DNA of 62,468 nucleotides from Bacillus marinisedimentorum (GCF_001644195.2 NZ_LWBL02000018.1:1-62468), one strand, 5' to 3'. Positions 27,875-36,292 are shown, counted from the stretch's first letter. Notes: generated from the letters alone by a model not told the origin. Program-made: numbers and translations.

Positions 27875-28492
27875 ATGCAATTTGACGGATTTACAAAACA
27901 AGACTTTCAAACATTCCAAATCGAAGGCCTTGATGACCGCATGGCAGCGATCAAAGAGCGGATTCAGCCAAAGTTCAGCTCGCTCGGCAGTGCCCTTGCC
28001 GAAGATGTTGCCGCCTTTGCGGGGAATGAAATGCACTTACATATCGCAAAACATGCAAGAAGGACTAAAAACCCTCCAAAGGATACCTGGCTGGCAATTG
28101 CCCATGATAAACGCGGATATAAAAAACACCCGCACTTTCAGCTCGGGCTGTTCGATGACCACGTCTTTCTCTGGCTTGCCTATATATACGAAATGCCCGA
28201 TAAGGAAAAAGCAGCGAAAACATTTCTCGAAAGTTCTGAGGATATCCTTTCCCAGCTTCCGGACAGTTATTTGATCTCACCCGACCATATGAAAAAAGAT
28301 GACCTGCCGCTGACAAAGGAAAATTTGATCAGCACGCTTGAAAGGTTCCGTGATGTTAAAAAAGGCGAGTTTCTGCTCGGACGGAAAATTTATTCCGATG
28401 ACCCGATGCTTAAGAACGGCGAAAAAGTCTACCAGTTTGCGAAAGAAACGTATCAGACATTAATGCCGATGTACAAAATGTCTATGCAATAA
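27875..28492 (+). CDS. YktB family protein (DUF1054/UPF0637)
   Basis: 205 residues, soluble. Characteristic family blocks are MQFDGFTKQDFQTFQIEGLDD (cut here for length), RMAAIKERIQPKF, AKHARRTKNPPKDTWLAI and DKRGYKKHPHFQLGLFDDHVF. The ATG at 27875 follows AAGGAAG. The crystal structure of a family member is known, but I know no enzymatic role. A decayed family A fragment starts at its stop. Confidence 0.92.
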   Translation: MQFDGFTKQDFQTFQIEGLDDRMAAIKERIQPKFSSLGSALAEDVAAFAGNEMHLHIAKHARRTKNPPKDTWLAIAHDKRGYKKHPHFQLGLFDDHVFLWLAYIYEMPDKEKAAKTFLESSEDILSQLPDSYLISPDHMKKDDLPLTKENLISTLERFRDVKKGEFLLGRKIYSDDPMLKNGEKVYQFAKETYQTLMPMYKMSMQ

Positions 28493-28558
28493 GGCGCCTT
28501 TACGAATTGGCAACGTCTTTGTCATTAGCCGCTGATGTCCGCAGCGGGACATCGCCAG
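28491..28558 (+). repeat. Repeat family A, decayed fragment A5
   Basis: Keeps AAGGCGCC at the left and GTCATTAGCCGCTGATGTCC with CAGCGGGACA at the right, but the centre is lost. Confidence 0.55.
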
Positions 28559-28582
28559 TTGCGTTTTTTATACCTCTTACCA

Positions 28583-28611
28583 GAAAAAAGCGCCCCCCAG
28601 GGCGCTTTTTC
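28583..28611. terminator. Shared terminator of yktB and yktA
   Basis: Stem AAAAAGCGCCC / GGGCGCTTTTT between convergent genes. Confidence 0.9.
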
Positions 28612-28906
28612 ACTTTGACTTGGAAGAGGCTGATTGCATCTTTATAAGGTCACCCTGCTCCAGCTGTTTCGCTTTTTGAATCGTCCGATAGCACGAAAAT
28701 CCGCTTTCTTTTTCGAACTGGCCACAGAGCTGCTTTTCTTCCGATTTTGATGGAACAATTTCTTTGAAACGCCGGTAAACTGCGAGAAGGTCCTCTCTGT
28801 TGATACCTTTTCCGTAAGCTTTTTCTACACAATGATAAAAGTTGACGACATCAACCACTTCATCTTTGGACCAGTCATACGAAATCGGGTACGTATATTC
28901 CACCAT
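28610..28906 (-). CDS. YktA family protein (UPF0223)
   Basis: 98 residues, soluble and helical. Family core: [26 protein letters not shown] (given in part), [19 protein letters not shown] and [17 protein letters not shown]. Function unknown. The next-door convergent gene is yktB, as expected from B. subtilis order yktA-yktB. A GTG one codon later is an alternative start. Confidence 0.9.
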   Translation of the reverse strand: MVEYTYPISYDWSKDEVVDVVNFYHCVEKAYGKGINREDLLAVYRRFKEIVPSKSEEKQLCGQFEKESGFSCYRTIQKAKQLEQGDLIKMQSASSKSK

Positions 28907-28967
28907 CTCACCAACTTTCGTTATTCTGTATCCAACAGTTTAGAGGATTCCGGCCGCATTATGCAAA

Positions 28968-29927
28968 TCAGCGGCACCACTTTCTGCGGATCTCTTCAGC
29001 TTCCCTCAGAATCCTGTTCAGTAAAACGGCCGCTTCCGGCTCGTCGTGGATGCGGCCGATCACCTGTCCACCCCATGCAAACCCCTTTGTTTCTTCGCCT
29101 TCATAAATGTACCGTTTATTGGCAGTCCCGCTTATGTAGTCTTTGAGCGCTTCATAATCAGGTGTTCGTTTTTCTATTTCAAGAATCTTGTCTGTCCATT
29201 CGTTGGCAAGAGCCCGTGCCGGTGTCCCGATTGCACGCTTAATGACGACAGTGTCCGTTTCACTTCCATTCAGGATCGCTTGTTTATATGCCGGATGGGC
29301 GTGCACACATTCTTTTACAGCGATGAAGCGGGTACCCATTTCAATCCCTTCGGCACCAAGGCTAAGTGCCGCCATAAGTCCCCGGCCGTCACCGATGCCT
29401 CCTGAAGCGATAACAGGGATATCGACCGCGTCCACCACTTGCGGAACAAGGACAATTGTTCCTGTATCACTGCGTCCGAGATGACCGCCGCCCTCCTGTC
29501 CTACGACCATGACTGCATCAGCACCAAGCTCCTCCGCTTTAACAGCCTGGCGCTTGCCTGCGGTCAAAACAAGCTTTTTGACCTCTGTCCCTTCAAGCAT
29601 ATCAAATAGCGGAGCCGGATTACCGCCTGTCACGGAAATGACAGTGACATTTTCTTCAAGCGCCGCTTCCACCATATGCTCAAAAGGGCGGCCGTGCTGC
29701 CCGATCGCAAAATTGACGCCAAACGGTTTATTTGTTTTACTTTTCGTCTTTTTGATCTCCTCTTTCAATGAATCTGCATCAGGAAGTGACATGGCCGTAA
29801 TCTGTCCGAGTCCGCCGGCGTTTGACACAGCGGATGCGAGTTCCGAATAAGCAAGATAGGCCAGCCCGCCTTGAACGACGGGATATTCAATCCCAAGCAG
29901 CTCTGTAACCCTTGTATTCCAATCCAC
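28968..29927 (-). CDS. Nitronate monooxygenase / FabK-like NAD(P)H-dependent flavin oxidoreductase
   Basis: 319 residues, FMN-binding TIM barrel: YPVVQGGLAYLA, NAGGLGQITA, VVGQEGGGHLGR, and the phosphate-binding VIASGGIGDGRGLMAALSLGA followed by GTRFI. Members are either nitronate monooxygenases or enoyl-ACP reductase II-like enzymes; sequence alone does not separate them and no fab genes are nearby. Starts at GTG after GGAGGTG. Confidence 0.85.
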   Translation of the reverse strand: MDWNTRVTELLGIEYPVVQGGLAYLAYSELASAVSNAGGLGQITAMSLPDADSLKEEIKKTKSKTNKPFGVNFAIGQHGRPFEHMVEAALEENVTVISVTGGNPAPLFDMLEGTEVKKLVLTAGKRQAVKAEELGADAVMVVGQEGGGHLGRSDTGTIVLVPQVVDAVDIPVIASGGIGDGRGLMAALSLGAEGIEMGTRFIAVKECVHAHPAYKQAILNGSETDTVVIKRAIGTPARALANEWTDKILEIEKRTPDYEALKDYISGTANKRYIYEGEETKGFAWGGQVIGRIHDEPEAAVLLNRILREAEEIRRKWCR

Positions 29928-30244
29928 AAAAACACCTCCGAAGGATCATCTTAGTTTTATACCGATGTAACACTTTCGCTACTTTCAGCTGCAATTCCTG
30001 TCAAGCATGCTATAATTCTTGCGAGCGGTGACTCATTGCAAACTGCATGTTTCATTTTGCATCCTGGTGATAAACCATTCGTATGGGGTAATGATAATAT
30101 GGTTCTTACAAAAAAGCATACAGGACAGCCATCTGCTGTTTTTTACGGTCTCTGAAATTCTTTTCAGGGCAGCTGCCTTTTAAAGAACGAATTCTTTTGC
30201 TATAATTCTGTTGTTTTAGGTAAAAAGTGTAATGAGGTGAGTGT
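29928..30244 (+). promoter_or_regulatory. speA upstream region with two extended -10 elements
   Basis: Two copies of TGCTATAATTCT, at 30008-30019 and 30198-30209, suggest tandem promoters. Between them a short hairpin (ACAGCcatctGCTGT, then TTTTTT at 30138-30144) could attenuate the upstream transcript. No longer gene fits here. Confidence 0.5.
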
Positions 30245-31720
30245 ATGTCCCAAAATGAGACACCGTTATTTACCGGTTTAAAGAAACACGCTGCTTCCGA
30301 TCCGATTCAATTCCATATACCCGGCCATAAAAAAGGAAACGGTATCGATGCTGATTTCCGCGAATTCATTGGCGGCAACGCCCTTTCCATCGACTTGATC
30401 AATATCGCGCCGCTTGATGATCTCCATCATCCGCACGGAATGATAAAAAAAGCACAGGATCTGGCTGCTGCAGCTTTCGGCGCTGATCATACTTTTTTCT
30501 CAGTTCAGGGGACAAGCGGTGCCATCATGACTATGGTGATGACCGTATGCGGGCCCGGAGATAAAATTCTCGTTCCGCGCAATGTCCATAAATCGGTTAT
30601 GAGCGCAATCGTCTTTTCCGGCGCTACTCCAATCTTCATCCATCCAGAGCTGGATAATGAACTTGGTATATCGCACGGCATCACACCCGATTCCGTTTCG
30701 AGGGCACTTGAACAGCATCCTGACGCAAAGGGTGTGCTTGTCATCAATCCGACCTACTTCGGCTTTTCTGCAAATTTGAAAGAGATTGTGGATATTGCCC
30801 ATTCCTTCCAAGTGCCCGTACTTGTGGATGAAGCCCACGGGGTACATATTCATTTTCACGAAGCTTTGCCGTTATCCGCCATGCAGGCAGGAGCTGACAT
30901 GGCCGCTACAAGCGTCCATAAGCTCGGCGGCTCCATGACGCAAAGTTCCGTACTGAATGTACGGGAAGGCCTTGTCCCGGTTGCAAGGGTCCAGTCGATC
31001 TTAAGCATGCTGACGACCACCTCAACCTCCTATCTGCTCCTCGCAAGTCTTGATGTTGCCAGAAAACGGCTTGCAACTGAAGGGAGGCAGCTCATTGAAG
31101 AAACGCTGCAAAAGGCCGAGAAAACAAGGAACCGGATCAATAGCATCCCTTATTTATATTGTGTCGGCAAAGAAAAAACCGGCACCCAGGCAACTTATGA
31201 TTACGATCCGACAAAACTCATCATTTCCGTTAAGGAACTTGGAATCTCCGGCCATGATGTGGAGCTCTGGCTGCGGGAAAATTATAACATTGAGGTGGAA
31301 CTCTCTGATTTGTATAATATCCTCTGCATCATCACACCTGGGGACTCGGAGGAAAATCTCGATACACTCGTAAAAGCGCTCCAGCAGTTGTCAAATAAGT
31401 TTTCCGCTGAAGGGACGCGCCGCCGGGAAACAGTAACAGTCGAGGTACCGGAAATTCCCGTCCTGTCACTGTCTCCGCGAGATGCATTCTATGCCGATAC
31501 CGAACTCATTCCGTTTGAGCAGTCTGCCGGCAGGATCATCGCTGAGTTCATTATGGTGTATCCGCCCGGCATCCCGATCTTCATTCCCGGAGAAATCATA
31601 ACAAAGGAAAACCTCCATTATATCGAAAAAAACCTTGAAGCCGGGTTGCCCGTACAGGGCCCTGAAGACGAACAACTGAAACAATTGAGAGTCATTAAAG
31701 AACACCATGCGATTATCTAA
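30245..31720 (+). CDS. Arginine decarboxylase SpeA (PLP, fold-type I)
   Basis: 491 residues. The N-terminal FHIPGHKKG and PLGD-like LDDLHHPHGMI segments, the PLP lysine in TSVHKLGGSMTQ, VDEAHGVH and the C-terminal YPPGIPIFIPGE are hallmarks of the Orn/Lys/Arg decarboxylase major domain. The B. subtilis orthologue makes agmatine from arginine for spermidine synthesis. Ribosome site GAGGTGA before the ATG. It is next to the SR1-like RNA locus, as in B. subtilis. Confidence 0.92.
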   Translation: MSQNETPLFTGLKKHAASDPIQFHIPGHKKGNGIDADFREFIGGNALSIDLINIAPLDDLHHPHGMIKKAQDLAAAAFGADHTFFSVQGTSGAIMTMVMTVCGPGDKILVPRNVHKSVMSAIVFSGATPIFIHPELDNELGISHGITPDSVSRALEQHPDAKGVLVINPTYFGFSANLKEIVDIAHSFQVPVLVDEAHGVHIHFHEALPLSAMQAGADMAATSVHKLGGSMTQSSVLNVREGLVPVARVQSILSMLTTTSTSYLLLASLDVARKRLATEGRQLIEETLQKAEKTRNRINSIPYLYCVGKEKTGTQATYDYDPTKLIISVKELGISGHDVELWLRENYNIEVELSDLYNILCIITPGDSEENLDTLVKALQQLSNKFSAEGTRRRETVTVEVPEIPVLSLSPRDAFYADTELIPFEQSAGRIIAEFIMVYPPGIPIFIPGEIITKENLHYIEKNLEAGLPVQGPEDEQLKQLRVIKEHHAII

Positions 31721-31725
31721 GATAT

Positions 31726-31838
31726 GCAAAGCGCCCGTTCAGCGGGTACGAAAGAACCGGGGTACCTGCAGGCAGGCGCTTTTCCCTTCCGGAGGAGGCC
31801 ATCGCCCACATTGCCGCTGGTGCCTGAAGCCGGCTACA
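31726..31838 (+). repeat. Repeat family A, divergent copy A6
   Basis: AAAGCGCCCGTTCAGCGGGTACG at the left (given in part as AAAGCGCCCG and AGCGGGTACG), CTTCCGGAGGAGGCCATCGCC in the centre and GCCGCTGGTGCCTGAAGCCG at the right. It begins 6 nt after the speA stop. Confidence 0.65.
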
Positions 31839-31859
31839 AGTCTCACTTCCTGAGGCCCT

Positions 31860-31905
31860 GAGCTGCTAATGAGGACGGCCGCCGGACACCTGCAGCTGAC
31901 AAAAT
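31860..31905 (+). repeat. Repeat family A, right-half fragment (A6b)
   Basis: GCCGCCGGACACCTGCAGCT followed by GACAAAATGAAAT resembles the right arm and junction of the short subtype (CCGCTGGTGCTCGCAGCTGGACAATA) in heavily changed form. Confidence 0.4.
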
Positions 31906-31960
31906 GAAATACCGGTAATGATGTCCAATGCTTCCATTCCCATTAAATCTATTAATTTCC

Positions 31961-31999
31961 AAAAAATAAAAGGCCGACACGATATGTGTCAGCCTTTTT
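31961..31999 (-). terminator. SR1-like RNA terminator
   Basis: Stem AAGGCTGACAC / GTGTCGGCCTT with ATATC loop, followed on the minus strand by TTATTTTTT. Confidence 0.92.
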
Positions 32000-32023
32000 C
32001 GCTGTTAGAAAGGGTATTACGAT

Positions 32024-32149
32024 TTATTTCTTTTCTTCTTGTTTATTAGACCCGCAGCCCGGGCATTTGCCATATAAGGTTGTAACCTTTTCATCCTCAA
32101 AGTGTCCTACAGTTGATTCACAAACCTGACATACGATTGTTCCCATCAT
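32024..32149 (-). CDS. SR1P-like GapA-binding peptide
   Basis: 41 residues (40 if the second ATG is used), MMGTIVCQVCESTVGHFEDE then KVTTLYGKCPGCGSNKQEEKK (two pieces). Two Cys pairs, CQVC and CPGC, suggest a zinc ribbon. The segment FEDEKVTTLYG and the start MGTIVCQ match B. subtilis SR1P as I recall it; that peptide binds glyceraldehyde-3-phosphate dehydrogenase GapA and promotes its interaction with RNase J1. AAAGGGG lies 8 nt before the first ATG. RNase J1 itself is encoded at 50561 in this window. Confidence 0.88.
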   Translation of the reverse strand: MMGTIVCQVCESTVGHFEDEKVTTLYGKCPGCGSNKQEEKK

Positions 32150-32178
32150 TTCAGCCCCTTTGGATTTAATTATGGCAA

Positions 32179-32192
32179 TGTAAACGCTTAAC
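32179..32192 (-). promoter_or_regulatory. cre-like site in the SR1 promoter region
   Basis: On the minus strand GTTAAGCGTTTACA matches the catabolite responsive element TGTAAGCGTTAACA at 11 of 14 positions. It lies about 8-21 nt after the predicted transcription start, a position suited to CcpA repression. B. subtilis sr1 is repressed by sugar through CcpN and, more weakly, CcpA (known). Confidence 0.6.
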
Positions 32193-32206
32193 GTTTTGTT
32201 AATACC

Positions 32207-32235
32207 ATATTAATATGACATATTTAGAATGTCAA
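32207..32235 (-). promoter_or_regulatory. Sigma-A promoter of the SR1-like RNA
   Basis: -35 TTGACA (32230-32235) and -10 TAATAT (32207-32212), spacer 17 bp. The sequence from 32236 to 32552 shows no gene and no repeat. Confidence 0.88.
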
Positions 32236-32552
32236 GGCTAAATTGTATGACATAATTAGCCGCTTTTAAAAATATCTACCCTGTTTTGGGTGTATGTAAA
32301 CGATTTAGCGGGGTTTATCAGAAAGACTGGTTTACCTTATAGAACTTTATCAGACCCGATGCTCCTGCCGGGTCTGATCTGTACGTTGCCCTCTGAAAGT
32401 GTATCTCACATCCGCTCCATTCAACCTCTATTATGAACAGGAGAGTGTTATCCAACGCTTTAGGAAAACACCATCGTATTGGAAAAGAGATAATTATAAA
32501 AAAAGTTGGGGAAACAGAAAAGGGCGCCTCTCCCGGCTCCCTTTTACCTGAT

Positions 32553-32852
32553 TCAATCGTATTGAGTTTCAAGTGATGAGGTTGGCAATGCTTCTTCGAA
32601 GAATGAGGCGAGATCCGCTGCATCCTTTGTTGAAGGAATGTTGAATATCTTTTTGATGTGATCCAAATCGTTCAAGTCAGTAACATCCAGCAGAGATGAC
32701 CGGCCGGTTTGCATACAGACAACGAGCGGCTTTCCAAAAAACATATTCGTGTAAACCAGACCGAAATCGTAACGGACATCATCGGTTGTGAAACCGATAA
32801 AACGGACCTTCACTTTTTCAGACTCATCGTACAACTTATCAAAAATATCCAT
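32553..32852 (-). CDS. DUF3055 family protein
   Basis: 99 residues, soluble. Family pattern: an N-terminal LYDESEKVKVRFIGFTTDD, then YDFGLVYTNMFFGKPLVVCMQTGRSSLL (quoted in part: FFGKPLVVCMQ), with an acidic helical C terminus. Function unknown. Ribosome site AAAGGTGGGA before the ATG. Confidence 0.75.
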   Translation of the reverse strand: MDIFDKLYDESEKVKVRFIGFTTDDVRYDFGLVYTNMFFGKPLVVCMQTGRSSLLDVTDLNDLDHIKKIFNIPSTKDAADLASFFEEALPTSSLETQYD

Positions 32853-33467
32853 CTACGATCCCACCTTTCAGATGTTATAATATTCTGACTATAATTATAT
32901 GCCTCTTTTCATCAATATGCAAATGTTTTCTATATTTCCTTCTTATGGCTCATTTATTGATAACGTCAGATAGGGAGAACAGCAGGAAACAAAAGGATAT
33001 CTGGAAGTCTATCTATTATGTACAGATCTTGTATACCCCTTTATCTAAATTTGCCCTTCAACTAAAGCACCTTTTAATGGAAAAAATATTTTTGTGAAAA
33101 TCATAGTAATCTATTCTGGAGCTTTCCCGTTCCTTTCCCCTGCAGGCATTCGCTCCAATCCACTCAGTTGCAACACCCTTCTTCTCATAAAGCCATAATT
33201 GTGATTCATCAATATTTCTCATGGTTTCCTTTATTCGATTGGCATCAATCAGCTTTCACATATAACCGCCAAGCCGGTATTAGGGAAGCAATTACCGTCC
33301 ATTTCACTTGCAGTTATAAACTATTGGTGAAAACGGCCCATTTTTATCGAAAGTGTATCAATCCTGTAATCATTCATTAAGTTGTAACGGCTCTCATTCC
33401 CTTTTTCCAAAATGAATGCTAAGATAATAAAGGAAAGAAACCGTTTTATTTTTCGGGAGGGATAGCT
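32853..33467. other. 615-bp gap with half a family C repeat
   Basis: Apart from repeat C4 (33059-33162) I see no gene, RNA or terminator. The AT-rich stretch before 33468 must contain the promoter of the DUF1885-like gene, but no good box pair was found. Confidence 0.4.
33059..33162 (+). repeat. Repeat family C, left half (C4)
   Basis: AAAGCACCTTTTAATGGAAA, TATTCTGGAGCTTTCCCGTT and CCTTTCCCCTGCAGGCATTC, as in 44390-44505; the right arm is absent. Confidence 0.7.
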
Positions 33468-33905
33468 ATGGGGAAAAGTGCATTTATTAAACTCGTACCT
33501 GCTTCTTTGCAAACATCCATCACATTGGATGAAGTGAAAGATTTTTTACATTATTATAAGGATATAACGCATAAAACCGGTGAACAACTTGGTTGGTCGT
33601 ATGATGAAGCCGCTTTTCCATACGCCATAAAAGAGCGCAGCGATTCAGAAGGTAAGTGGTTCTATTTAAAATCCGATGAAGAACGGTACTATATGATTTT
33701 GGTCGGAATCGGGGAAGAAAAAGTGGAGAGTGCCGAGGAAGAAGATATACATACGATTCAGCACATTCAAATCACCCTGCCGGATGGATCTACCCAGGGT
33801 GACTTTACTAAAGCGATAGAATTCGCCAAGTTCCTGTCAAAAAAACTGCAGGGGGAACTGCATCTCTTTAATGGCCGAATCATGTACTATTATAAAAGGA
33901 AGTGA
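33468..33905 (+). CDS. DUF1885-like protein
   Basis: 145 residues, soluble. MGKSAFIKLVPASLQTSITL, then DEVKDFLHYYKDITHKTGEQLGW and EEAAFPY-like DEAAFPYAIKER resemble the DUF1885 family found in Bacillus and Geobacillus. The family has a solved structure, but no function is known to me. Ribosome site GGGAGGGATAGCT before the ATG; strong terminator after. Family assignment is from memory. Confidence 0.7.
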   Translation: MGKSAFIKLVPASLQTSITLDEVKDFLHYYKDITHKTGEQLGWSYDEAAFPYAIKERSDSEGKWFYLKSDEERYYMILVGIGEEKVESAEEEDIHTIQHIQITLPDGSTQGDFTKAIEFAKFLSKKLQGELHLFNGRIMYYYKRK

Positions 33906-33925
33906 CAGGGCTCCAATGCCCCGCC

Positions 33926-33968
33926 TAAATCAAGCCCTGCCAATGCTGGCAGGGCTTGATGTTTGTTT
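33926..33968. terminator. Terminator between the DUF1885-like and deacetylase genes
   Basis: Perfect 13-bp stem ATCAAGCCCTGCC / GGCAGGGCTTGAT, loop AATGCT, between convergent genes; T-rich flank on the plus side. Confidence 0.85.
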
Positions 33969-33971
33969 ATA

Positions 33972-34850
33972 TTATTCAGGTACTTTTATCAGCGCTGGAT
34001 CCAGCATTTCATAGCCTTTTCCGCGGAGGCCGGCAACTATGTCTTCCAGTGCTGCATTTGTCCATTCACGGTCGTGCATGAGCAGGTTGGCTCCGTCAGT
34101 CAGATACGGGGAATTGATCATGATATCACTTAGTGCTTCTTTTGTCGTATAGTTTTTATCCCAATCGTACCCGTACGTCCAATTCATAAGGAGCATCCCC
34201 TCTTCCTCGACGACTTTTTTGGAATGATCGGTGTTGATGCCGAAAGGTGCCCGGAAAAATTTTGGCCTCTCACCTGTCACTGCCTCAATCTCATTATTCA
34301 GCTTCACGATTTCTTCAGTCTGTTTCTCGACTGACAATTTATCCAGGCGCCCATGACTATATGTATGGTTGCCGATTGGAAAACCCATTTCATGTATTTG
34401 TTTAAGTCTTTCCTTTTCTTCATCCGTATCAATGAAATGCCCGTTTACAAAGAAAATTGCCGGTGCCTCCAGCTTCTTTAATGTTTTGGCCATTTCCACG
34501 CCATATTTATCAGGTGCATCGTCGATTGTGATCAAAGTGACCTTTCCATTTGCATCATTAATCGGCTCTAATGTCCAGTTTGCTGCTTTCAGTTCATATG
34601 CAGGATCAGCGTCCCTTTCCTCTTGCTGGATATCCCGGTCTTCTCCATCCGAAGTTTCATCTTCAGCATCCTGCTCTTCAGAGGATTCTCCGCTTTGTTT
34701 TTCTTCCTGAGGGTTAGTTGCCACACCGGCTTTTTCCCCGGTCTGGGCTGCTTCCGCCTCTTCCTCAAAGTTATTTCCCGCAGTGTCTCCCGAAGCGCAT
34801 CCTGATGTAATGACAAGTGCGGCCAGAAGCGATATAATCATTCGTTTCAT
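33972..34850 (-). CDS. Polysaccharide deacetylase lipoprotein (NodB homology domain)
   Basis: 292 residues from the ATG at 34850, 6 nt after GGGGGAG. Lipoprotein signal with Cys18 (TSGCAS), then an acidic spacer of about 75 residues (EEEAEAAQ..., SSEEQDAEDETSDGEDRD), then the CE4 domain: TIDDAP, the metal site NHTYSHGRLD, FRAPFGINTDHS and LLMHDREW. Surface-anchored; likely deacetylates peptidoglycan or another amino-sugar polymer. The first motif reads TIDDAP instead of the common TFDDGP, but the catalytic Asp pair remains. Confidence 0.88.
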   Translation of the reverse strand: MKRMIISLLAALVITSGCASGDTAGNNFEEEAEAAQTGEKAGVATNPQEEKQSGESSEEQDAEDETSDGEDRDIQQEERDADPAYELKAANWTLEPINDANGKVTLITIDDAPDKYGVEMAKTLKKLEAPAIFFVNGHFIDTDEEKERLKQIHEMGFPIGNHTYSHGRLDKLSVEKQTEEIVKLNNEIEAVTGERPKFFRAPFGINTDHSKKVVEEEGMLLMNWTYGYDWDKNYTTKEALSDIMINSPYLTDGANLLMHDREWTNAALEDIVAGLRGKGYEMLDPALIKVPE

Positions 34851-34862
34851 CATTAACTCCCC

Positions 34863-34936
34863 CATGTTGTTTACAGGTCGTTCCTACCCGTTTATTATTC
34901 ATGTTGTTTACAGGTCGTTCGTACCCGTTTATTATA
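34863..34936 (-). repeat. Tandem duplication of 37 bp before the deacetylase gene
   Basis: Two adjacent copies (34863-34899 and 34900-34936) of a 37-bp unit beginning CATGTTGTTTACAGGTCGTT, with one clear C/G difference. They cover the region just upstream of the ribosome site, so they probably alter the leader or promoter. Confidence 0.93.
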
Positions 34937-35055
34937 ATATACTCTGTTGATCCTTTCCTTATATTTCTAAAAAATAAACCTAAAGTCGGTGGTGCTGAAG
35001 ATTGGCCGTTTTTGTATTATAATGGAGGTATTACATATACGTTAGGTTGGTCACC

Positions 35056-36129
35056 ATGAAAATCCTTACAAAAATAAAAGAGCTCCGTCTCGTCGGAGGA
35101 CGAATATTAAAAACAGGCGTCTCCGTATTCTTAACAGCATTCATATGCCTGCTCCTGGATTGGCCCGCTATTTTTGCTGTCATAACCGCTATTGTGACAG
35201 TGGAGCCGACAGCTTCCGATTCGATCCGTAAAGGATTCATCAGGCTTCCTGCTGCGGCAATCGGGGCTGCATTCGCACTTACCTTTACGGCCTTTCTTGG
35301 CGAATCGGCGGCTGCATATGCTCTTGCGGCTACGTTCACGATTTTTATCCTGCATAAACTTCATCTGGACGCCGGGATACTCGTTGCCACACTGACTGCC
35401 GTTGCCATGATTCCTGGAACCGCCGATAACTTTTTAAGCGCGTTTTTTGTAAGGCTTGGAACAACCACAACGGGGATTACAGTCTCAACGCTTGTCAACT
35501 TCCTTATTCTTCCTCCGAAATATTATCCAATGATTAATCGGAATATCAATAGAACGATGACGAAAGCTTCGGACGTGCTGGATGCTACAATCAAACATTT
35601 GGTCAAGCCGGAAAAACATCCGGCTCCTCCGTCACAGATGCTGTATCAGTCACTGCGCAGGGACCTCGAGCGGACATATCAGCTCTGTGACTATCAAAGA
35701 GCCGAGTGGCGCTATCATAAACATACGACGAAGGATATGAGGACATTCCATTACGCGCAAAAGAAACTGAATCTGCTGCAGCAAATTGTCTTTCATATCA
35801 GCAACCTGCAATATCTGCAGGTGCCTCCGGACACTTTTTCTCTAAAGGAAAAACAACTTTTACTGAAGACCGCTTCCTCCATCAAGGAAATCCTCAGAGA
35901 CTCGGAGAATAGGATACCGGATCTGCACTATAAAGATATCGAGAAACTTGATGACGCTTTCTGGCACTTGAAGGAAGATATGTCTGAAGAACATCCTGAT
36001 CGGTACCGCCACCATTTTTCATCTCAAACCATCATATTGTTTGAGCTTCTGACGATGCATGATGTTCTTGAAGATTTGCAATTTATCTCACAGCGCCAAA
36101 AAAAACTTCTGCGCAAAGCAGAATACTAA
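35056..36129 (+). CDS. Aromatic acid exporter-like protein (ArAE/FUSC type)
   Basis: 357 residues: an N-terminal half with about five membrane segments (WPAIFAVITAIVTVEPTASDSIRKG, PAAAIGAAFALTFTAFLGE, and so on) and a soluble helical C-terminal half (about 160-357). This is the layout of the one-module ArAE family found in Bacillus (YqjA-like). Substrate unknown. The ATG at 35056 is preferred to the TTG at 35047; the ribosome site TTAGGTTGG is weak. Confidence 0.78.
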   Translation: MKILTKIKELRLVGGRILKTGVSVFLTAFICLLLDWPAIFAVITAIVTVEPTASDSIRKGFIRLPAAAIGAAFALTFTAFLGESAAAYALAATFTIFILHKLHLDAGILVATLTAVAMIPGTADNFLSAFFVRLGTTTTGITVSTLVNFLILPPKYYPMINRNINRTMTKASDVLDATIKHLVKPEKHPAPPSQMLYQSLRRDLERTYQLCDYQRAEWRYHKHTTKDMRTFHYAQKKLNLLQQIVFHISNLQYLQVPPDTFSLKEKQLLLKTASSIKEILRDSENRIPDLHYKDIEKLDDAFWHLKEDMSEEHPDRYRHHFSSQTIILFELLTMHDVLEDLQFISQRQKKLLRKAEY

Positions 36130-36136
36130 TGGCATA

Positions 36137-36252
36137 AAGAAAGCTCGCAGATTGGCAAGCCTTAGAAGAAGACATAGACCCGGCTGCACTTATCTATATT
36201 CTTAAAATCGGGCATCGGGCTGATATACTTCCCTGCTGGCAATTCCCCTTAT
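36137..36252 (+). repeat. Repeat family B, copy B2
   Basis: AAAGCTCGCAGATTGGCAAG, GAAGACATAGAC, ATATTCTTAAAATCGGGCAT and CTTCCCTGCTGGCAATTCCC. Its right end passes straight into the A-tract of the terminator at 36253. Confidence 0.8.
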
Positions 36253-36292
36253 AAAAAACAAAATCCTCTGCCTTAATCAGGCAGAGGATTTT
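36253..36292. terminator. Terminator after the exporter-like gene
   Basis: Stem AAAATCCTCTGCCT / AGGCAGAGGATTTT with A- and T-runs; serves the convergent gene at 36368 and possibly the exporter-like gene. Confidence 0.88.

Larger units (their letters stand above)
31961..32200 (-). ncRNA. SR1-like dual-function small RNA
   Basis: A transcription unit of about 235 nt: promoter TTGACA-N17-TAATAT (32207-32235, minus strand), predicted start near 32200, a 40/41-codon peptide gene, and an intrinsic terminator (31961-31999). B. subtilis SR1 is a 205-nt RNA next to speA that base-pairs with ahrC mRNA and also encodes peptide SR1P. Location, size, peptide and a cre-like site all agree. Whether the 3' part pairs with ahrC here was not tested. 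Confidence 0.82.

Noticed and set aside
30099-30155. 18-codon leader peptide before speA
   Set aside because: GGGG lies 10 nt upstream, but the peptide has no Arg or other regulatory codon run and the adjoining stem is only 5 bp.
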